A stretch of DNA of 64,000 bases from positions 52,948 through 116,947 of the forward strand of contig WQBJ01000014.1 of NCBI GenBank assembly GCA_013032095.1. Direction: 5' to 3'. The stretch comes from Ruegeria atlantica. GTDB lineage: Bacteria; Pseudomonadota; Alphaproteobacteria; Rhodobacterales; Rhodobacteraceae. Below the pieces are notes generated by a model. It worked only from the letters and a program-made list of their open reading frames with translations, searched no databases and was not told the origin of the DNA. Below, in pieces: positions 18,464-27,131 of this stretch; position 1 is the stretch's first letter, and the number at the start of each line of letters is the position of its first letter. The translations under genes were made by a program, and so were the position numbers.

Positions 18464-18478
18464 TTAACACTTTGTTAA
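18464..18478. promoter_or_regulatory. candidate CtrA-binding site (TTAA-N7-TTAA)
   Basis: TTAA 18464-18467, seven bases, TTAA 18475-18478, with a C after the first half (TTAAC). This matches the alphaproteobacterial CtrA consensus. It lies 70 bp upstream of the receiver-domain gene and about 100 bp upstream of the divergent cobC. Confidence 0.5.
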
Positions 18479-18547
18479 GGAAATGGCGTGATCACAATTT
18501 ACGGGGGTCGGCACCGCGCGTTCTATCAAGTGCCGAGGTTATTGCAA

Positions 18548-18910
18548 ATGAATGTTTTGATTGTTGAGAGTAACCCCGATCTGGGGCGGGTTTGGAAAAG
18601 GCATCTGGAGCGGCACGGTGCTGAAGTAACTTTGGTGGCCGGGCAGGAAGCAGCTATTCTTGCGCTGTATAGTCAGGAATTTGAGATCATCGTGCTGGAT
18701 TTGGTGCTTGAGACCGGCAGTGCGCTGGCGGTTGCCGATTTCGCCAGCTACCGCCGCCCCGAGGCGCGGGTGATCTTTGTCACCAACACCACTTTTTTCT
18801 CGGACGGGTCGATTTTTGCCCACAGCCCTAATGCCTGCGCCTATGTGCAAAGCGCAACACCGCCAGAGGATCTGGCGGCGATGGTGGAACACTACGCAGC
18901 GGGCCGTTGA
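18548..18910 (+). CDS. stand-alone receiver-domain protein (CheY-like, degenerate)
   Basis: A 120-residue single receiver domain without an output domain. Asp51 (IIVLDLV) is the expected phosphoacceptor. The first acidic pair is reduced to Glu7-Ser8 (IVESNPD), and the conserved Lys of the usual KP motif is replaced by Gln (AYVQSATP), so phosphorylation chemistry may be altered. ATG 18548 begins the first strand; an in-frame GTG at 18488 would add 20 residues. A CtrA-like box sits upstream. It overlaps the convergent glutathionyl reductase gene by 19 bases. Confidence 0.8.
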   Translation: MNVLIVESNPDLGRVWKRHLERHGAEVTLVAGQEAAILALYSQEFEIIVLDLVLETGSALAVADFASYRRPEARVIFVTNTTFFSDGSIFAHSPNACAYVQSATPPEDLAAMVEHYAAGR

Positions 18911-19881
18911 TCACGGCCATGGGCTGCGATGTAGTCCAGTTCGGGGTTCACCGGGATGATCCGGTTCGGGTTAATCGTCTCGTGACTGTAGTGATAGTGA
19001 CGCACGATGTGATTCAAGTTCACGGTCTGCGCTACACCGGGCCACTGGTATAGTTCACGGGTGTAGGCCCACAGGTTCGGGTAGTCGATCAGGCGTCGTT
19101 TGTTGCATTTGAAGTGCAGGTGATAGACTGGGTCGAACCGGATCAGGGTGGTGAACAGGCGCCAGTCGGCCTCGGTCACGCTATTTCCCATCAGATAACG
19201 GTTGCTGCTAAGGCGGTCTTCAAGCCAATCCAGTGTTTCGAACAGGGGGTGCACGGCGGAGTCATAGGCCTCTTGCGTGGTGGCAAAACCGCATTTGTAT
19301 ACACCGTTATTGACGTTGGAATAGACACGCGTGTTGACCTCTTCGATCTCGCCTCGCAAATCCTCAGGCCAGTAATCATCGGTGTTGCCCGTGATCCCAT
19401 TGAAGGCCGAGTTGAACATCCGGATGATTTCCGAGCTTTCGTTCGAGACGATGGTCTCTTGCTGCTTGTCCCACAGGATCGGCACGGTCACGCGGCCGGA
19501 GTAACTAGGGTCGGCCTTAGTATAGATCTGATGGGCGAAGTCTAATCCATACAACCCGTCGCCGGTTGCACCATGATCATCTGCCTCAAACGTCCAACCT
19601 TTGTCCAACATGTCGGGATGGACCACCGAGACCGAGATCAGGTCAGTCAACTCCTTCAACTCACGGAAGATCAGCGTCCGATGGGCCCAAGGGCAGGCGA
19701 GACTGACATAAAGGTGATAGCGCCCAGGTTCGGCTTTGAAGCCGCCCTTACCGGACGGGCCTGCGCTGCCATCAGCGGTCAGCCAGTTGCGAAACTGCGC
19801 TGCGCTGCGCTTGAAGGCGCCGCCGGTGGATTCAGTATCATACCAGGTGTCGTGCCATTTGCCGTCGACCAAAAGTCCCAT
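18892..19881 (-). CDS. yqjG: glutathionyl-hydroquinone reductase (Xi-class GST, YqjG-like)
   Basis: A 329-residue protein with an N-terminal thioredoxin-like domain and an all-helical C-terminal domain. The catalytic Cys63 is in SLACPWAHRT, the same position as in E. coli YqjG. The enzyme uses glutathione to reduce S-glutathionyl-hydroquinones. ATG 19881 has GGAG ten bases upstream; earlier in-frame starts are not supported. Its 3' end overlaps the convergent receiver-domain gene. Confidence 0.92.
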   Translation of the reverse strand: MGLLVDGKWHDTWYDTESTGGAFKRSAAQFRNWLTADGSAGPSGKGGFKAEPGRYHLYVSLACPWAHRTLIFRELKELTDLISVSVVHPDMLDKGWTFEADDHGATGDGLYGLDFAHQIYTKADPSYSGRVTVPILWDKQQETIVSNESSEIIRMFNSAFNGITGNTDDYWPEDLRGEIEEVNTRVYSNVNNGVYKCGFATTQEAYDSAVHPLFETLDWLEDRLSSNRYLMGNSVTEADWRLFTTLIRFDPVYHLHFKCNKRRLIDYPNLWAYTRELYQWPGVAQTVNLNHIVRHYHYSHETINPNRIIPVNPELDYIAAHGRDQRPAA

Positions 19882-20094
19882 TGGAATTTCTCCGCATTGC
19901 GTTTCCGCAAACATAGGCGCTAGAGCCGCGCCTTCCCACATAGTCAACCGCGCAGTACCCCTGCGCTTGCGCACAGGGCGGAAAGAGATTTTCGCGCAAC
20001 AGTCGGCACGCGCGCGGTTTTATGTGGCTGCCTTCACTGGATTTTTACAGTCAGCACGGCACAATGGAGTCCATTACACGGGGGACTAATTGCT

Positions 20095-20448
20095 ATGACG
20101 ACCTATGTTTCAAAGGAAATAAGCGCTGAATTGGATGCAGCGCGAATCGCTGGACTGAAAAAGACAAGCCGTCTTCGTGTCGAGGTTGGCGACAATGCAT
20201 TTAAAATTCTCAGATTGTGGAAGGATGGCTTCACGGTTGAGGCGGCCACGACGCCCCAATTGCGCGGCCTTGTCGATATCTACGACGGCGCGCGTCATCT
20301 GTACCAATGCCTGATTATCGCGGATGATGAAGAGGCGGGCGAGATGCGCTACGAGTTCAAGCGCAGCACCGCCGCAGCCGACAAGGCTCCGTTAGATTTT
20401 TATCGCGCACCCGACGCGCCAATTGCCCTGTTGGGGCACGAGGATTAA
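20095..20448 (+). CDS. conserved hypothetical protein
   Basis: A 117-residue soluble protein without signal peptide or membrane segment. Predicted beta-rich centre (LRVEVGDNAFKILRLWKDGFTVEA, split by turns, and LRGLVDIYDG). The basic KKTSRLRVEV start followed by a short strand-rich body faintly recalls a PilZ domain, but the R-x3-R and D/N-x-S-x2-G motifs are not convincingly present, so I do not assign it. It converges with the L,D-transpeptidase gene, overlapping by 4 bases. Confidence 0.6.
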   Translation: MTTYVSKEISAELDAARIAGLKKTSRLRVEVGDNAFKILRLWKDGFTVEAATTPQLRGLVDIYDGARHLYQCLIIADDEEAGEMRYEFKRSTAAADKAPLDFYRAPDAPIALLGHED

Positions 20449-20972
20449 GGGCGGATTTCGACGACGGTTCCGTTGGGTGTCAGGCTCCAAAGCCGCGCCA
20501 TTTCTGTGTTGGAGAGTGCAACGCACCCTTCGGTCCAATCTCCGGGAAGGGTCAGGCCGACCACACCATTTGGTTGACCGTGGATGAAAATATCACCACC
20601 CGGGTCAATGCCCACAGCGTTTGCGCGCTCAACGTCTTCGGGCTGTGGGTAGTCGATACCTAGTGACAGGTGAAAGGCGCTCTGCGGATTGCGTCGGTCG
20701 ATCGTAAACGTCCCGATTGGTGTTTTGCCGTCGCCTTCCTGTTGTTTGTCACCCTCGGGCGCGAAGCCCAGTGCAATATCCGCCTGCATAACAACCGCGC
20801 CGTCCAAAGTTGCGGTAAGACGGCGCGCAGATTTCTCAATGAGAATGTGGTCAATCTGCGCAGCTTCGGGCGCCAGAGGAGGTGCAGGTGGGCGAGGGCC
20901 AAAGTGATGCCAGCCAACCCATGCCGCTGCCGTTAGAAGGACCACAAATGTTATGAGGGTGAACCTCCGCAT
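20445..20972 (-). CDS. L,D-transpeptidase family protein (YkuD domain)
   Basis: A 175-residue protein: N-terminal signal anchor (TLITFVVLLTAAAWVGW), Pro-rich linker, then a YkuD domain with the HGQPNG and DWTEGCVALSN motif holding the catalytic His and Cys. These enzymes form meso-Dap cross-links or anchor proteins to peptidoglycan; this short one could also be a hydrolase-type variant. ATG 20972 is chosen; a GTG one codon earlier overlaps the TAG of the upstream C-S lyase gene. Confidence 0.88.
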   Translation of the reverse strand: MRRFTLITFVVLLTAAAWVGWHHFGPRPPAPPLAPEAAQIDHILIEKSARRLTATLDGAVVMQADIALGFAPEGDKQQEGDGKTPIGTFTIDRRNPQSAFHLSLGIDYPQPEDVERANAVGIDPGGDIFIHGQPNGVVGLTLPGDWTEGCVALSNTEMARLWSLTPNGTVVEIRP

Positions 20973-20974
20973 CA

Positions 20975-22147
20975 CTATTGGAGATCAGCAAACGCCTGCC
21001 TCAATCGGGCGCATGCCTCTTCGACACGCGCGCGTTGGGTGGCCAGATTGAACCGCTCGAAGGTCTCCCCGCCCGCACCGAAACCGGGGCCGGAGGAAGT
21101 GGCGATCTTGGCCTCTTCGCGCAGGCGGCGGACAAACTCGTCATGATCCATGCCGGTGCCCGAGAAATCGACCCAGGCAAGGTAAGTAGCCTGCAAGGGC
21201 ATCGACCACAGGCCGGGGATGTCGGCGATAGTCGCGTCGAACAGCCTTCGATTGCCCTCAAGGTGGGCGATCTGTTCATCGACCCACGCAGCACCTTCCG
21301 GTGTGTAGGCGGCCGTGATCATGGTAACTCCCAGTGCGCTAGGGGCATAATCCAGCGTGTGCAGACGATAACGCATCGCTGCGCGCAGCTCGGAGTCGGG
21401 AATGATCATGTTGCCGGTGCGCTGTCCTGCGATGTTGAACGTCTTGGACGCGGCCGTCAGCGTAACCGTCCACGGTCGCGCATCGGGCGCGGCAACATCC
21501 ATCGGTACATATTTGTGGCCGGGATAAACCAGATCGTGGTGTATCTCGTCCGAGACCAGGATCAGCCCGTTCCGCTCGGCAAACGCGGCGACGGCACGTA
21601 ACTCGTCCGGCGTCCAGACCCGCCCCGAGGGGTTTTGCGGCGAACACCACAGCAGCATCTTCTCGGACCCGTCCAGCCGTGATTGTGCGTCGTCCAGATC
21701 TATCCCATAGCTGTCGCCTTCACGGACCAGCGGGCATTCCACAACGCGACGGCCGGATTTGTCTACCTTATAAGCAAACTCATGGTAGACGGGGGTGAAG
21801 ATCACCACACCGTCTCCGGGTTCAGTCCAAACGTCCAGACACAGGGCGATTGCATTGCCCAGCCCCTGCGAAGTCAGCACCCAGTCGGTGTCGATCTCCC
21901 AGTTATGACGGTTTTTCATCCACCACTGGACCGAGGCCAGATAATCCGGGTGCGTCCAGGAATAGCCAAAGATGCCGTGATCGGCCGCTTCGCGAACCGC
22001 CTCGATCACGCAAGGTGCGGTGGCATAGTCAGAATCTGCGGTCCACATGGCCAAGCCGTCCTGCGGCGAGACGCCATACAGCTGTTCCATCTTGTCCCAT
22101 TTTGAACTGTTGGTTCCCCGGCGGTCGATCAAGTCGTTGAAAGTCAT
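20975..22147 (-). CDS. MalY/PatB-type PLP C-S lyase / aminotransferase
   Basis: A 390-residue fold-type I PLP enzyme of the MalY/PatB subgroup. Features: WDKMEQLYGV near the start, WCSPQNPSGRVWTPDEL, SDEIHHDLVYPGH, and the PLP Lys in TLTAASKTFNIAGQRTG. Members split cystathionine or other cysteine conjugates to pyruvate, ammonia and a thiol; some are also regulators of sugar systems. ATG 22147 has a GGAG site eight bases upstream. Likely co-transcribed with the L,D-transpeptidase gene. Confidence 0.85.
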   Translation of the reverse strand: MTFNDLIDRRGTNSSKWDKMEQLYGVSPQDGLAMWTADSDYATAPCVIEAVREAADHGIFGYSWTHPDYLASVQWWMKNRHNWEIDTDWVLTSQGLGNAIALCLDVWTEPGDGVVIFTPVYHEFAYKVDKSGRRVVECPLVREGDSYGIDLDDAQSRLDGSEKMLLWCSPQNPSGRVWTPDELRAVAAFAERNGLILVSDEIHHDLVYPGHKYVPMDVAAPDARPWTVTLTAASKTFNIAGQRTGNMIIPDSELRAAMRYRLHTLDYAPSALGVTMITAAYTPEGAAWVDEQIAHLEGNRRLFDATIADIPGLWSMPLQATYLAWVDFSGTGMDHDEFVRRLREEAKIATSSGPGFGAGGETFERFNLATQRARVEEACARLRQAFADLQ

Positions 22148-22241
22148 GTCTGCTCCATCTTTCCGGACGAAAGCTAGCCACAATTCCAGCAGGCGCAAGG
22201 GGGGCGTTGCGGCGGGGGGCGGGATGGCCTAAATCAACCCC

Positions 22242-22760
22242 ATGAAACGCAATATCCTGATCCATCCCGACCCACGTTTGAAAAAGGTCTGTGCCCCGGT
22301 CACCGACCTGTCGGACGAGCTGCGCACATTGGCCGACGACATGCTTGAGACCATGTATGACGCCCCCGGCATTGGCCTTGCTGCGCCACAGATCGGGGTG
22401 CTGGATCGGCTGATCGTACTGGACTGCGTCAAGGAAGAGGGCGAAGCCGCCCGCCCGCTGGTCATGTTCAACCCCGAGGTCATTGCGTCGTCGGACGAAA
22501 CCAATGTCTACGAGGAAGGCTGTCTGTCGATTCCCGAGCAATTCGCCGAAGTCACCCGCCCCAAAGTGGTGGACGTGATGTGGATGGATCGCGACGGCAA
22601 CCTGCAGCAAGAAACCTTTGACGGGCTCTGGGCGACTTGCGTGCAGCATGAGATCGACCACCTAAACGGCAAGCTGTTCATTGATTACCTCAAGCCACTG
22701 AAACGCCAAATGATCACGCGCAAAATGCAGAAGTTGAAACGCGAGCGGGCTCGCGCATGA
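22242..22760 (+). CDS. def: peptide deformylase
   Basis: A 172-residue deformylase with all three motifs intact: [10 protein letters not shown] (43-52), EGCLS (92-96, Cys94 metal ligand) and QHEIDH (135-140, His136/His140 ligands, Glu137 catalytic). It removes the formyl group from nascent N-terminal Met. It overlaps the degenerate paralogue by 4 bases and is in an operon with fmt, the enzyme that adds the formyl group. Confidence 0.97.
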   Translation: MKRNILIHPDPRLKKVCAPVTDLSDELRTLADDMLETMYDAPGIGLAAPQIGVLDRLIVLDCVKEEGEAARPLVMFNPEVIASSDETNVYEEGCLSIPEQFAEVTRPKVVDVMWMDRDGNLQQETFDGLWATCVQHEIDHLNGKLFIDYLKPLKRQMITRKMQKLKRERARA

Positions 22761-23251
22761 CCGTTCGCACATGCCTGCCTTGGCCAGATAAGCGCCTACG
22801 ATCCATGGCCGAAGACGTCGCCGAGATCACTGATGAAATTCGCGCCATCTGGGACGATATGATTGACACGATGGAGGCGATGTCCGGCGTCGGCCTCGCC
22901 GCCCCGCAGATTGGGGTGATGTTGCGATTGGCGGTTGTGGATGGATCGACCGAGCGGGGCCGTGCGGTGCGCCTGGCCAACCCCGAGGTCCTTCATAGCT
23001 CGATTGAGTTGCGCGAACACGAAGAAGCCAGCCCGAACTTGCCAGGTGTTTCGGCCAAGGTGAAGCGTCCGCGCGCAGTCACGGTGAAGTACCTGAACGA
23101 GCAAGGCATGATCGACCGCCGTGATTTCGTGGGTATCGAGGCCACAAGCGTGCAACACCAGATCGACCACTTGAACGGCCGGATGTATTTTGACCGTCTC
23201 AGCAAGGTCAAGCGCGACATGCTGCTGCGCAAAGCTAAGAAGCAGGGATAG
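22757..23251 (+). CDS. peptide deformylase-like protein, active-site residues lost
   Basis: A 164-residue paralogue of the preceding deformylase; the two align without gaps across the middle. Motif 1 is intact ([10 protein letters not shown], 44-53), but motif 2 EGCLS has become EASPN, so the metal-ligand Cys is Ser92, and motif 3 HEIDH is HQIDH, so the catalytic Glu is Gln135. Both changes in known deformylases remove activity, so this is probably a non-deformylating binder of peptides, formyl-Met ends or the ribosome, or a regulator of def. The frame is intact, with ATGA coupling to def, so it is not a pseudogene. Confidence 0.9.
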   Translation: MTVRTCLPWPDKRLRSMAEDVAEITDEIRAIWDDMIDTMEAMSGVGLAAPQIGVMLRLAVVDGSTERGRAVRLANPEVLHSSIELREHEEASPNLPGVSAKVKRPRAVTVKYLNEQGMIDRRDFVGIEATSVQHQIDHLNGRMYFDRLSKVKRDMLLRKAKKQG

Positions 23252-23253
23252 AA

Positions 23254-24168
23254 ATGCGCGTCGTCTTCATGGGTACGCCCGATTTCTCAGTCCCGGTGCT
23301 GGATGCGCTGGTTGAGGCCGGGCATGAGATTGCTGCTGTCTATTGTCAGCCGCCACGGCCGGCGGGTCGGGGCAAAAAGGATCGTCCGACACCGGTTCAC
23401 GCAAGGGCGGAGGCGCTGGGCCTAGAGGTTCGTCACCCGGTCTCGCTGAAGTCGCCTGAGGAGCAAAACGCCTTCGCGTCGCTGAACGCCGATGTGGCTG
23501 TCGTCGTTGCGTATGGCCTATTGCTGCCGCAACCTGTTCTGGATGCACCCGTGCAGGGTTGCCTGAACATCCATGCAAGCCTGCTGCCGCGCTGGCGCGG
23601 GGCTGCGCCGATCCATCGGGCGATCATGTCGGGCGATCACGAAACGGGCAACTGCATCATGCAAATGGAAGCCGGGCTGGACACCGGCCCGGTGCTGCTG
23701 CGTCAGGCGACACCTATTCAGTCCGAAGAGACCACCGCGCAGCTGCATGACCGACTGTCGGAGATGGGAGCTGATCTGATCGTCGAGGCGTTGAACCGCC
23801 TGCCCGAACTGACGCCAAAACCACAGCCTGAAGATGGCGTGACCTATGCCTCCAAAATCGACAAGGCCGAGGCGCGGGTGGACTGGACCCGCCCGGCGGC
23901 AGAGGTGGATCGCCAGATCCGCGGCCTGTCTCCGTTTCCCGGAGCGTGGACCATGATCGAAGGCGACCGGGTCAAGTTACTCGCCTCGCGTCTGGCCGAG
24001 GGGCAGGGCGCGCCGGGAGAGGTTCTGAATGACACACTCCGCGTGGCCTGTGGCGAAGGGGCAATTGACCTGCTGCGCCTGCAACGGGCAGGGAAGGGGG
24101 CACAGGATGCGGAAACCTTCCTGCGGGGGTGGCCAGTTGTGGCAGGAACCCGCCTGAGATCGGAGTAA
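23254..24168 (+). CDS. fmt: methionyl-tRNA formyltransferase
   Basis: A 304-residue enzyme: formyl-transferase N-terminal domain with the [18 protein letters not shown] signature (Asn/His/Asp catalytic region) and a C-terminal OB-like domain binding tRNA. It formylates Met-tRNAfMet with 10-formyl-tetrahydrofolate. Two bases after the deformylase-like gene, so def, def-like and fmt form one operon. Confidence 0.97.
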   Translation: MRVVFMGTPDFSVPVLDALVEAGHEIAAVYCQPPRPAGRGKKDRPTPVHARAEALGLEVRHPVSLKSPEEQNAFASLNADVAVVVAYGLLLPQPVLDAPVQGCLNIHASLLPRWRGAAPIHRAIMSGDHETGNCIMQMEAGLDTGPVLLRQATPIQSEETTAQLHDRLSEMGADLIVEALNRLPELTPKPQPEDGVTYASKIDKAEARVDWTRPAAEVDRQIRGLSPFPGAWTMIEGDRVKLLASRLAEGQGAPGEVLNDTLRVACGEGAIDLLRLQRAGKGAQDAETFLRGWPVVAGTRLRSE

Positions 24169-24173
24169 GCCTG

Positions 24174-24410
24174 ATGTTCATGATCCTGATGGGAACCGTC
24201 GTGATTGCAGGGATCGTCGGATACCTCTCCGAAAAAACCGGCTTTACCCACAATGGATACCTTCCCTCAATCATCATCTGCGTGGGCGGTGCGTTCCTGT
24301 TCTACTTTGTCCGCATCATGTTTGGCGTTAGCTTTGGCCCGCCCGGATTGGACGCCGTCCTGTCGTCCATCGGCGCGCTGATCATCGTACCGACGCATTG
24401 GAGGAAATAG
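24174..24410 (+). CDS. small GlsB/YeaQ-like membrane protein
   Basis: A 78-residue protein with three hydrophobic segments (LMGTVVIAGIVGYL, YLPSIIICVGGAFLFYF, AVLSSIGALIIVPT), resembling the GlsB/YeaQ/YmgE stress-response membrane family. ATG 24174 follows the fmt stop by five bases with GGAG upstream. Function in the family is unclear. Confidence 0.6.
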   Translation: MFMILMGTVVIAGIVGYLSEKTGFTHNGYLPSIIICVGGAFLFYFVRIMFGVSFGPPGLDAVLSSIGALIIVPTHWRK

Positions 24411-24411
24411 C

Positions 24412-24648
24412 TTGCCCGTCATCGCCCTGATTGTTATCGGAGCCGCCGCCGGATTTCTGGCCACCCGGTTGATGCGGATCGAGGCGGACATCCCCACCAC
24501 CATGTTGATCGGCATCGTGGGTGCTCTGGTCGGCGGGTTCCTGTTGCGTGCGCTGATAACCGTGGCCGGATGGCTGTCGGGCTTTGTCGGTGCGGTGCTG
24601 GGCGCTTTGCTGGTGATCTGGATCTGGCAGACCTACCTGCGCCGCTAA
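24412..24648 (+). CDS. second small GlsB/YeaQ-like membrane protein
   Basis: A 78-residue, very hydrophobic protein (ALIVIGAAAGFLATRLM, TTMLIGIVGALVGGFLL, WLSGFVGAVLGALLVIWIW), GlsB/YeaQ-like with the glycine-rich helices. TTG 24412 is used, with GAGGAAAT nine bases upstream; the frame offers no better start. Directly behind the first small membrane gene, suggesting a pair. Confidence 0.6.
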   Translation: MPVIALIVIGAAAGFLATRLMRIEADIPTTMLIGIVGALVGGFLLRALITVAGWLSGFVGAVLGALLVIWIWQTYLRR

Positions 24649-24711
24649 CCTCTTGACCTTTGGGTAGGTTCACGGCCAGATCGCCGGAATGTTCGACCCG
24701 AAAGGTGACCC

Positions 24712-25533
24712 ATGCCACATGATCTGAACCCCGGAGACGTCGCCTTGATGGGGGTGCCGCTGGACTTGCACTCGTCCTTTCTGCAGGGGCCGGCTTTTGC
24801 CCCGGGCCGAATCCGCGAGGCGCTGCATTCCGGGGCGGCCAACCTGACTGCCGAGGATGGCACCGATCTGGGGGCAACTGATCGATTCAAGGACACCGGC
24901 GATCTGGACGTGTTCGAGATGGTGGGGCAAGAACCCATCGACCGGATCGAAGCTGGTGCCGTCGATCGGATCGCAAGCGGCGCGCGGTTGTTGTCACTGG
25001 GGGGCGATCACTCGGTGGCCTATCCGCTTATCAAGGCGCATTCAGAACGATATAAGGGGCTGAATATCCTGCATATCGACTCGCACCCTGACCTCTACGA
25101 CAGCCAGCAGATCGGTCCGCTGGGGCATGGCTGCCCGTTCGCACGAGTGATGGAGACATGCCGGATCAACCGCCTAGTGCAGGTTGGCATCCGCACCATG
25201 AACAAGCACCAGCAGGAGCAAGCCGACAAGTTCGGGGTCGAGGTGATCGACATGCGCAATTGGCGCTCAGATCTTGAAATTCGCTTTGACGGTCCGGTTT
25301 ACCTTTCGCTGGATTTGGACGCGCTGGACCCGGCATTTGCACCCGGTGTCTCGCATCACGAACCCGGCGGCCTCAGCACGCGTGAGGTGATTGACCTGAT
25401 CCACAGGTTTGAAGGGCAGTTGGTCGGTGCGGATATTGTTGAGCTGAACCCCCATCGCGATCCCTATGGCATAACTGCCATGGTGGCAGCGAAATTTGTA
25501 AAGGAAATCGGAGGCCGGCTTCTATCGCGCTGA
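24712..25533 (+). CDS. agmatinase/arginase-family ureohydrolase
   Basis: A 273-residue ureohydrolase. Mn-binding segments: GGDHS (100s), DSHPDLYD (usual form DAHxD; here Ser replaces Ala) and SLDLDALDP (Asp pair). The C-terminal ELNPHRDPYGITAMVAAK matches the family. It could hydrolyse agmatine, a guanidino acid or formiminoglutamate; the substrate is not readable. Start ATG 24712 has a reasonable AAGGTGA site. Confidence 0.82.
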   Translation: MPHDLNPGDVALMGVPLDLHSSFLQGPAFAPGRIREALHSGAANLTAEDGTDLGATDRFKDTGDLDVFEMVGQEPIDRIEAGAVDRIASGARLLSLGGDHSVAYPLIKAHSERYKGLNILHIDSHPDLYDSQQIGPLGHGCPFARVMETCRINRLVQVGIRTMNKHQQEQADKFGVEVIDMRNWRSDLEIRFDGPVYLSLDLDALDPAFAPGVSHHEPGGLSTREVIDLIHRFEGQLVGADIVELNPHRDPYGITAMVAAKFVKEIGGRLLSR

Positions 25534-25577
25534 TACAAAGGATTCGGCAGACTCCCGCATGACACTCGGCGGCGAAA

Positions 25578-25949
25578 TTAGCGCAAGTCGCTGTTAAAGA
25601 TGGATATCTTGACCTTCCACGTTCCATCCGGTTGGCGTTTCAACACGTTGACAAACTTTCCCCGTTCAGGCGGTTTCGAGTCTTCGATGGCATAAGTCCC
25701 GATTTGGTAGGCCATATCCCCATCGACCCCAAAATCGATGAGTTCATTTTTATGGGTGCCTCCGATATTCTCTTTGATCCGGGATCGATAAGTGTCCAGA
25801 AAAGCAGCCTTGCCTCGTGTCATAGGCTCTCCGGGAGGCAACAGCACAATGTCGTCGGTAGAATACGCGGCGCAACCTTCGGCGTCACCACGATTGAAGG
25901 CCTCGTTATAGGCAGCGTCGAATTCTTCGAGCGTTTTCTTCATATCCAT
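25578..25949 (-). CDS. NTF2-like / SnoaL-type protein (DUF4440-like)
   Basis: A 123-residue cone-shaped NTF2-like domain: FDAAYNEAFNRGDAEGCAAYSTDDIVLLPPG, split by turns, then TRGKAAFLDTYR and GTWKVKISIFNSD. Typical of DUF4440 proteins, with no catalytic set to suggest an enzyme. ATG 25949 has GGAGAG five bases upstream, better than GTG 25955. Converges with the agmatinase gene; function unknown. Confidence 0.75.
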   Translation of the reverse strand: MDMKKTLEEFDAAYNEAFNRGDAEGCAAYSTDDIVLLPPGEPMTRGKAAFLDTYRSRIKENIGGTHKNELIDFGVDGDMAYQIGTYAIEDSKPPERGKFVNVLKRQPDGTWKVKISIFNSDLR

Positions 25950-26043
25950 AGGCACTCTCCGTGACGTCTATTGTCGTAAAAGGTCACCTGTATCGTGCCA
26001 CGCACGATGCTGATCCACAAACGCGCTCGGTTTTTTGGTTCAA

Positions 26044-26667
26044 TTAGAGTCGGGGCGGACGGCTTTTGTAGACGGGCAGTTTCCAGCCGAACATCAGCGA
26101 TCCTGCTCGTAGCGCCCAGCATGTCAGAGCACAGGTTCCCAAAGTTAAAAGTTCGTCGAATCCTAAGCGATGAGCGAAAACGGCGGTTATTGCGCCCGCA
26201 AAGGCGCATGAGACATATAGCTCACCCTGTTTCAAGACCAGTGGCACTTCGTTGCAGACCACATCGCGCATAAGCCCGCCCAGGCAGCCGGTGCAGATCC
26301 CCATCAGAACGACGATTGTACCTGACTGCCCTAGAGATAGCGCTACGCCTGTCCCGGCAGCAACTGCAATTGATAGAGCAAAGCTGTCCAGCCATATCAA
26401 CCAGTTATAGCGGCTTTCGACCCTGTGGGCGGTAAAAAATACTAGTACTGCGGCAGCGGTGCCGATCAGGATATAGGCGGGTTGACCAACCCAAAACACC
26501 GGGTGCCGGTCCAGCAGCAGGTCTCGCACCGTACCGCCGCCAACCGCCGTAAGACAGGCGATGAAGGCGAACCCGACCAGATCAAGCTGCGCCCTGCTGG
26601 CGACCAGCGCTCCGGTCAGAGCAAATACTAGAACCGAGGCATAGTCTAGCAGGGCCAGCCCGCTCAC
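26044..26667 (-). CDS. TRIC-type cation channel family protein (YicG/UPF0126)
   Basis: A 207-residue protein with six to seven membrane helices and two internal repeats, the prokaryotic TRIC fold. Markers: [35 protein letters not shown] and [15 protein letters not shown], each with a kinked Gly-Gly helix. These form trimeric cation (K+/Na+) channels, and some members may transport amino acids. GTG 26667 overlaps the rnhA stop (GTGA). Last gene of the ispH operon. Confidence 0.82.
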   Translation of the reverse strand: MSGLALLDYASVLVFALTGALVASRAQLDLVGFAFIACLTAVGGGTVRDLLLDRHPVFWVGQPAYILIGTAAAVLVFFTAHRVESRYNWLIWLDSFALSIAVAAGTGVALSLGQSGTIVVLMGICTGCLGGLMRDVVCNEVPLVLKQGELYVSCAFAGAITAVFAHRLGFDELLTLGTCALTCWALRAGSLMFGWKLPVYKSRPPRL

Positions 26668-27131
26668 GTCTGCGCCTTTTTCGGCTTGAACGGGGCCATG
26701 CCGGCGCGGGCCAGCTCATCGGCTTTTTCGTTCTCGGGGTGACCGGCGTGGCCCTTGACCCATTCCCAGGTCACATCATGGCGGGTCTGCGCCTCATCCA
26801 GCCGCTGCCACAGATCGACATTCTTAACGGGCTTCTTGTTCGAAGTCTTCCAGCCGTTCCGCTTCCAGCCGAAAATCCAGCCGGTCACGCCGTTCTTCAC
26901 ATAGGCGCTGTCTGTGACGACGGTGATCTTCGAGGCCCGTTCCAGTGTCTCCAGCGCGCTGATGGCGGCCAGCAGTTCCATGCGGTTGTTGGTGGTCTCG
27001 GCCTCGCCGCCTTTCAACTCTCGTTCTTTCAGGACGGTTTCGCCATCCACCGCACGCAGCAGCACGCCCCAGCCTCCGGGGCCGGGATTGCCGGAACAAG
27101 CGCCGTCGGTATAGGCAAACAGTTCAGGCAT
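26664..27131 (-). CDS. rnhA: ribonuclease HI
   Basis: A 155-residue RNase HI with the four catalytic acids: Asp in [14 protein letters not shown], Glu in [10 protein letters not shown], Asp in VVTDSAYV and Asp in ENEKADELA, plus the HAGHPEN His. It removes RNA from RNA/DNA hybrids. Start overlaps the methyltransferase stop by 8 bases; part of the tight ispH operon. Confidence 0.97.
   Translation of the reverse strand: MPELFAYTDGACSGNPGPGGWGVLLRAVDGETVLKERELKGGEAETTNNRMELLAAISALETLERASKITVVTDSAYVKNGVTGWIFGWKRNGWKTSNKKPVKNVDLWQRLDEAQTRHDVTWEWVKGHAGHPENEKADELARAGMAPFKPKKAQT

Noticed and set aside
18366..18547. Cobalamin riboswitch upstream of cobC/cobD
   Set aside because: I looked for the B12 box and the long leader; the region is short and only the CtrA-like site is visible.
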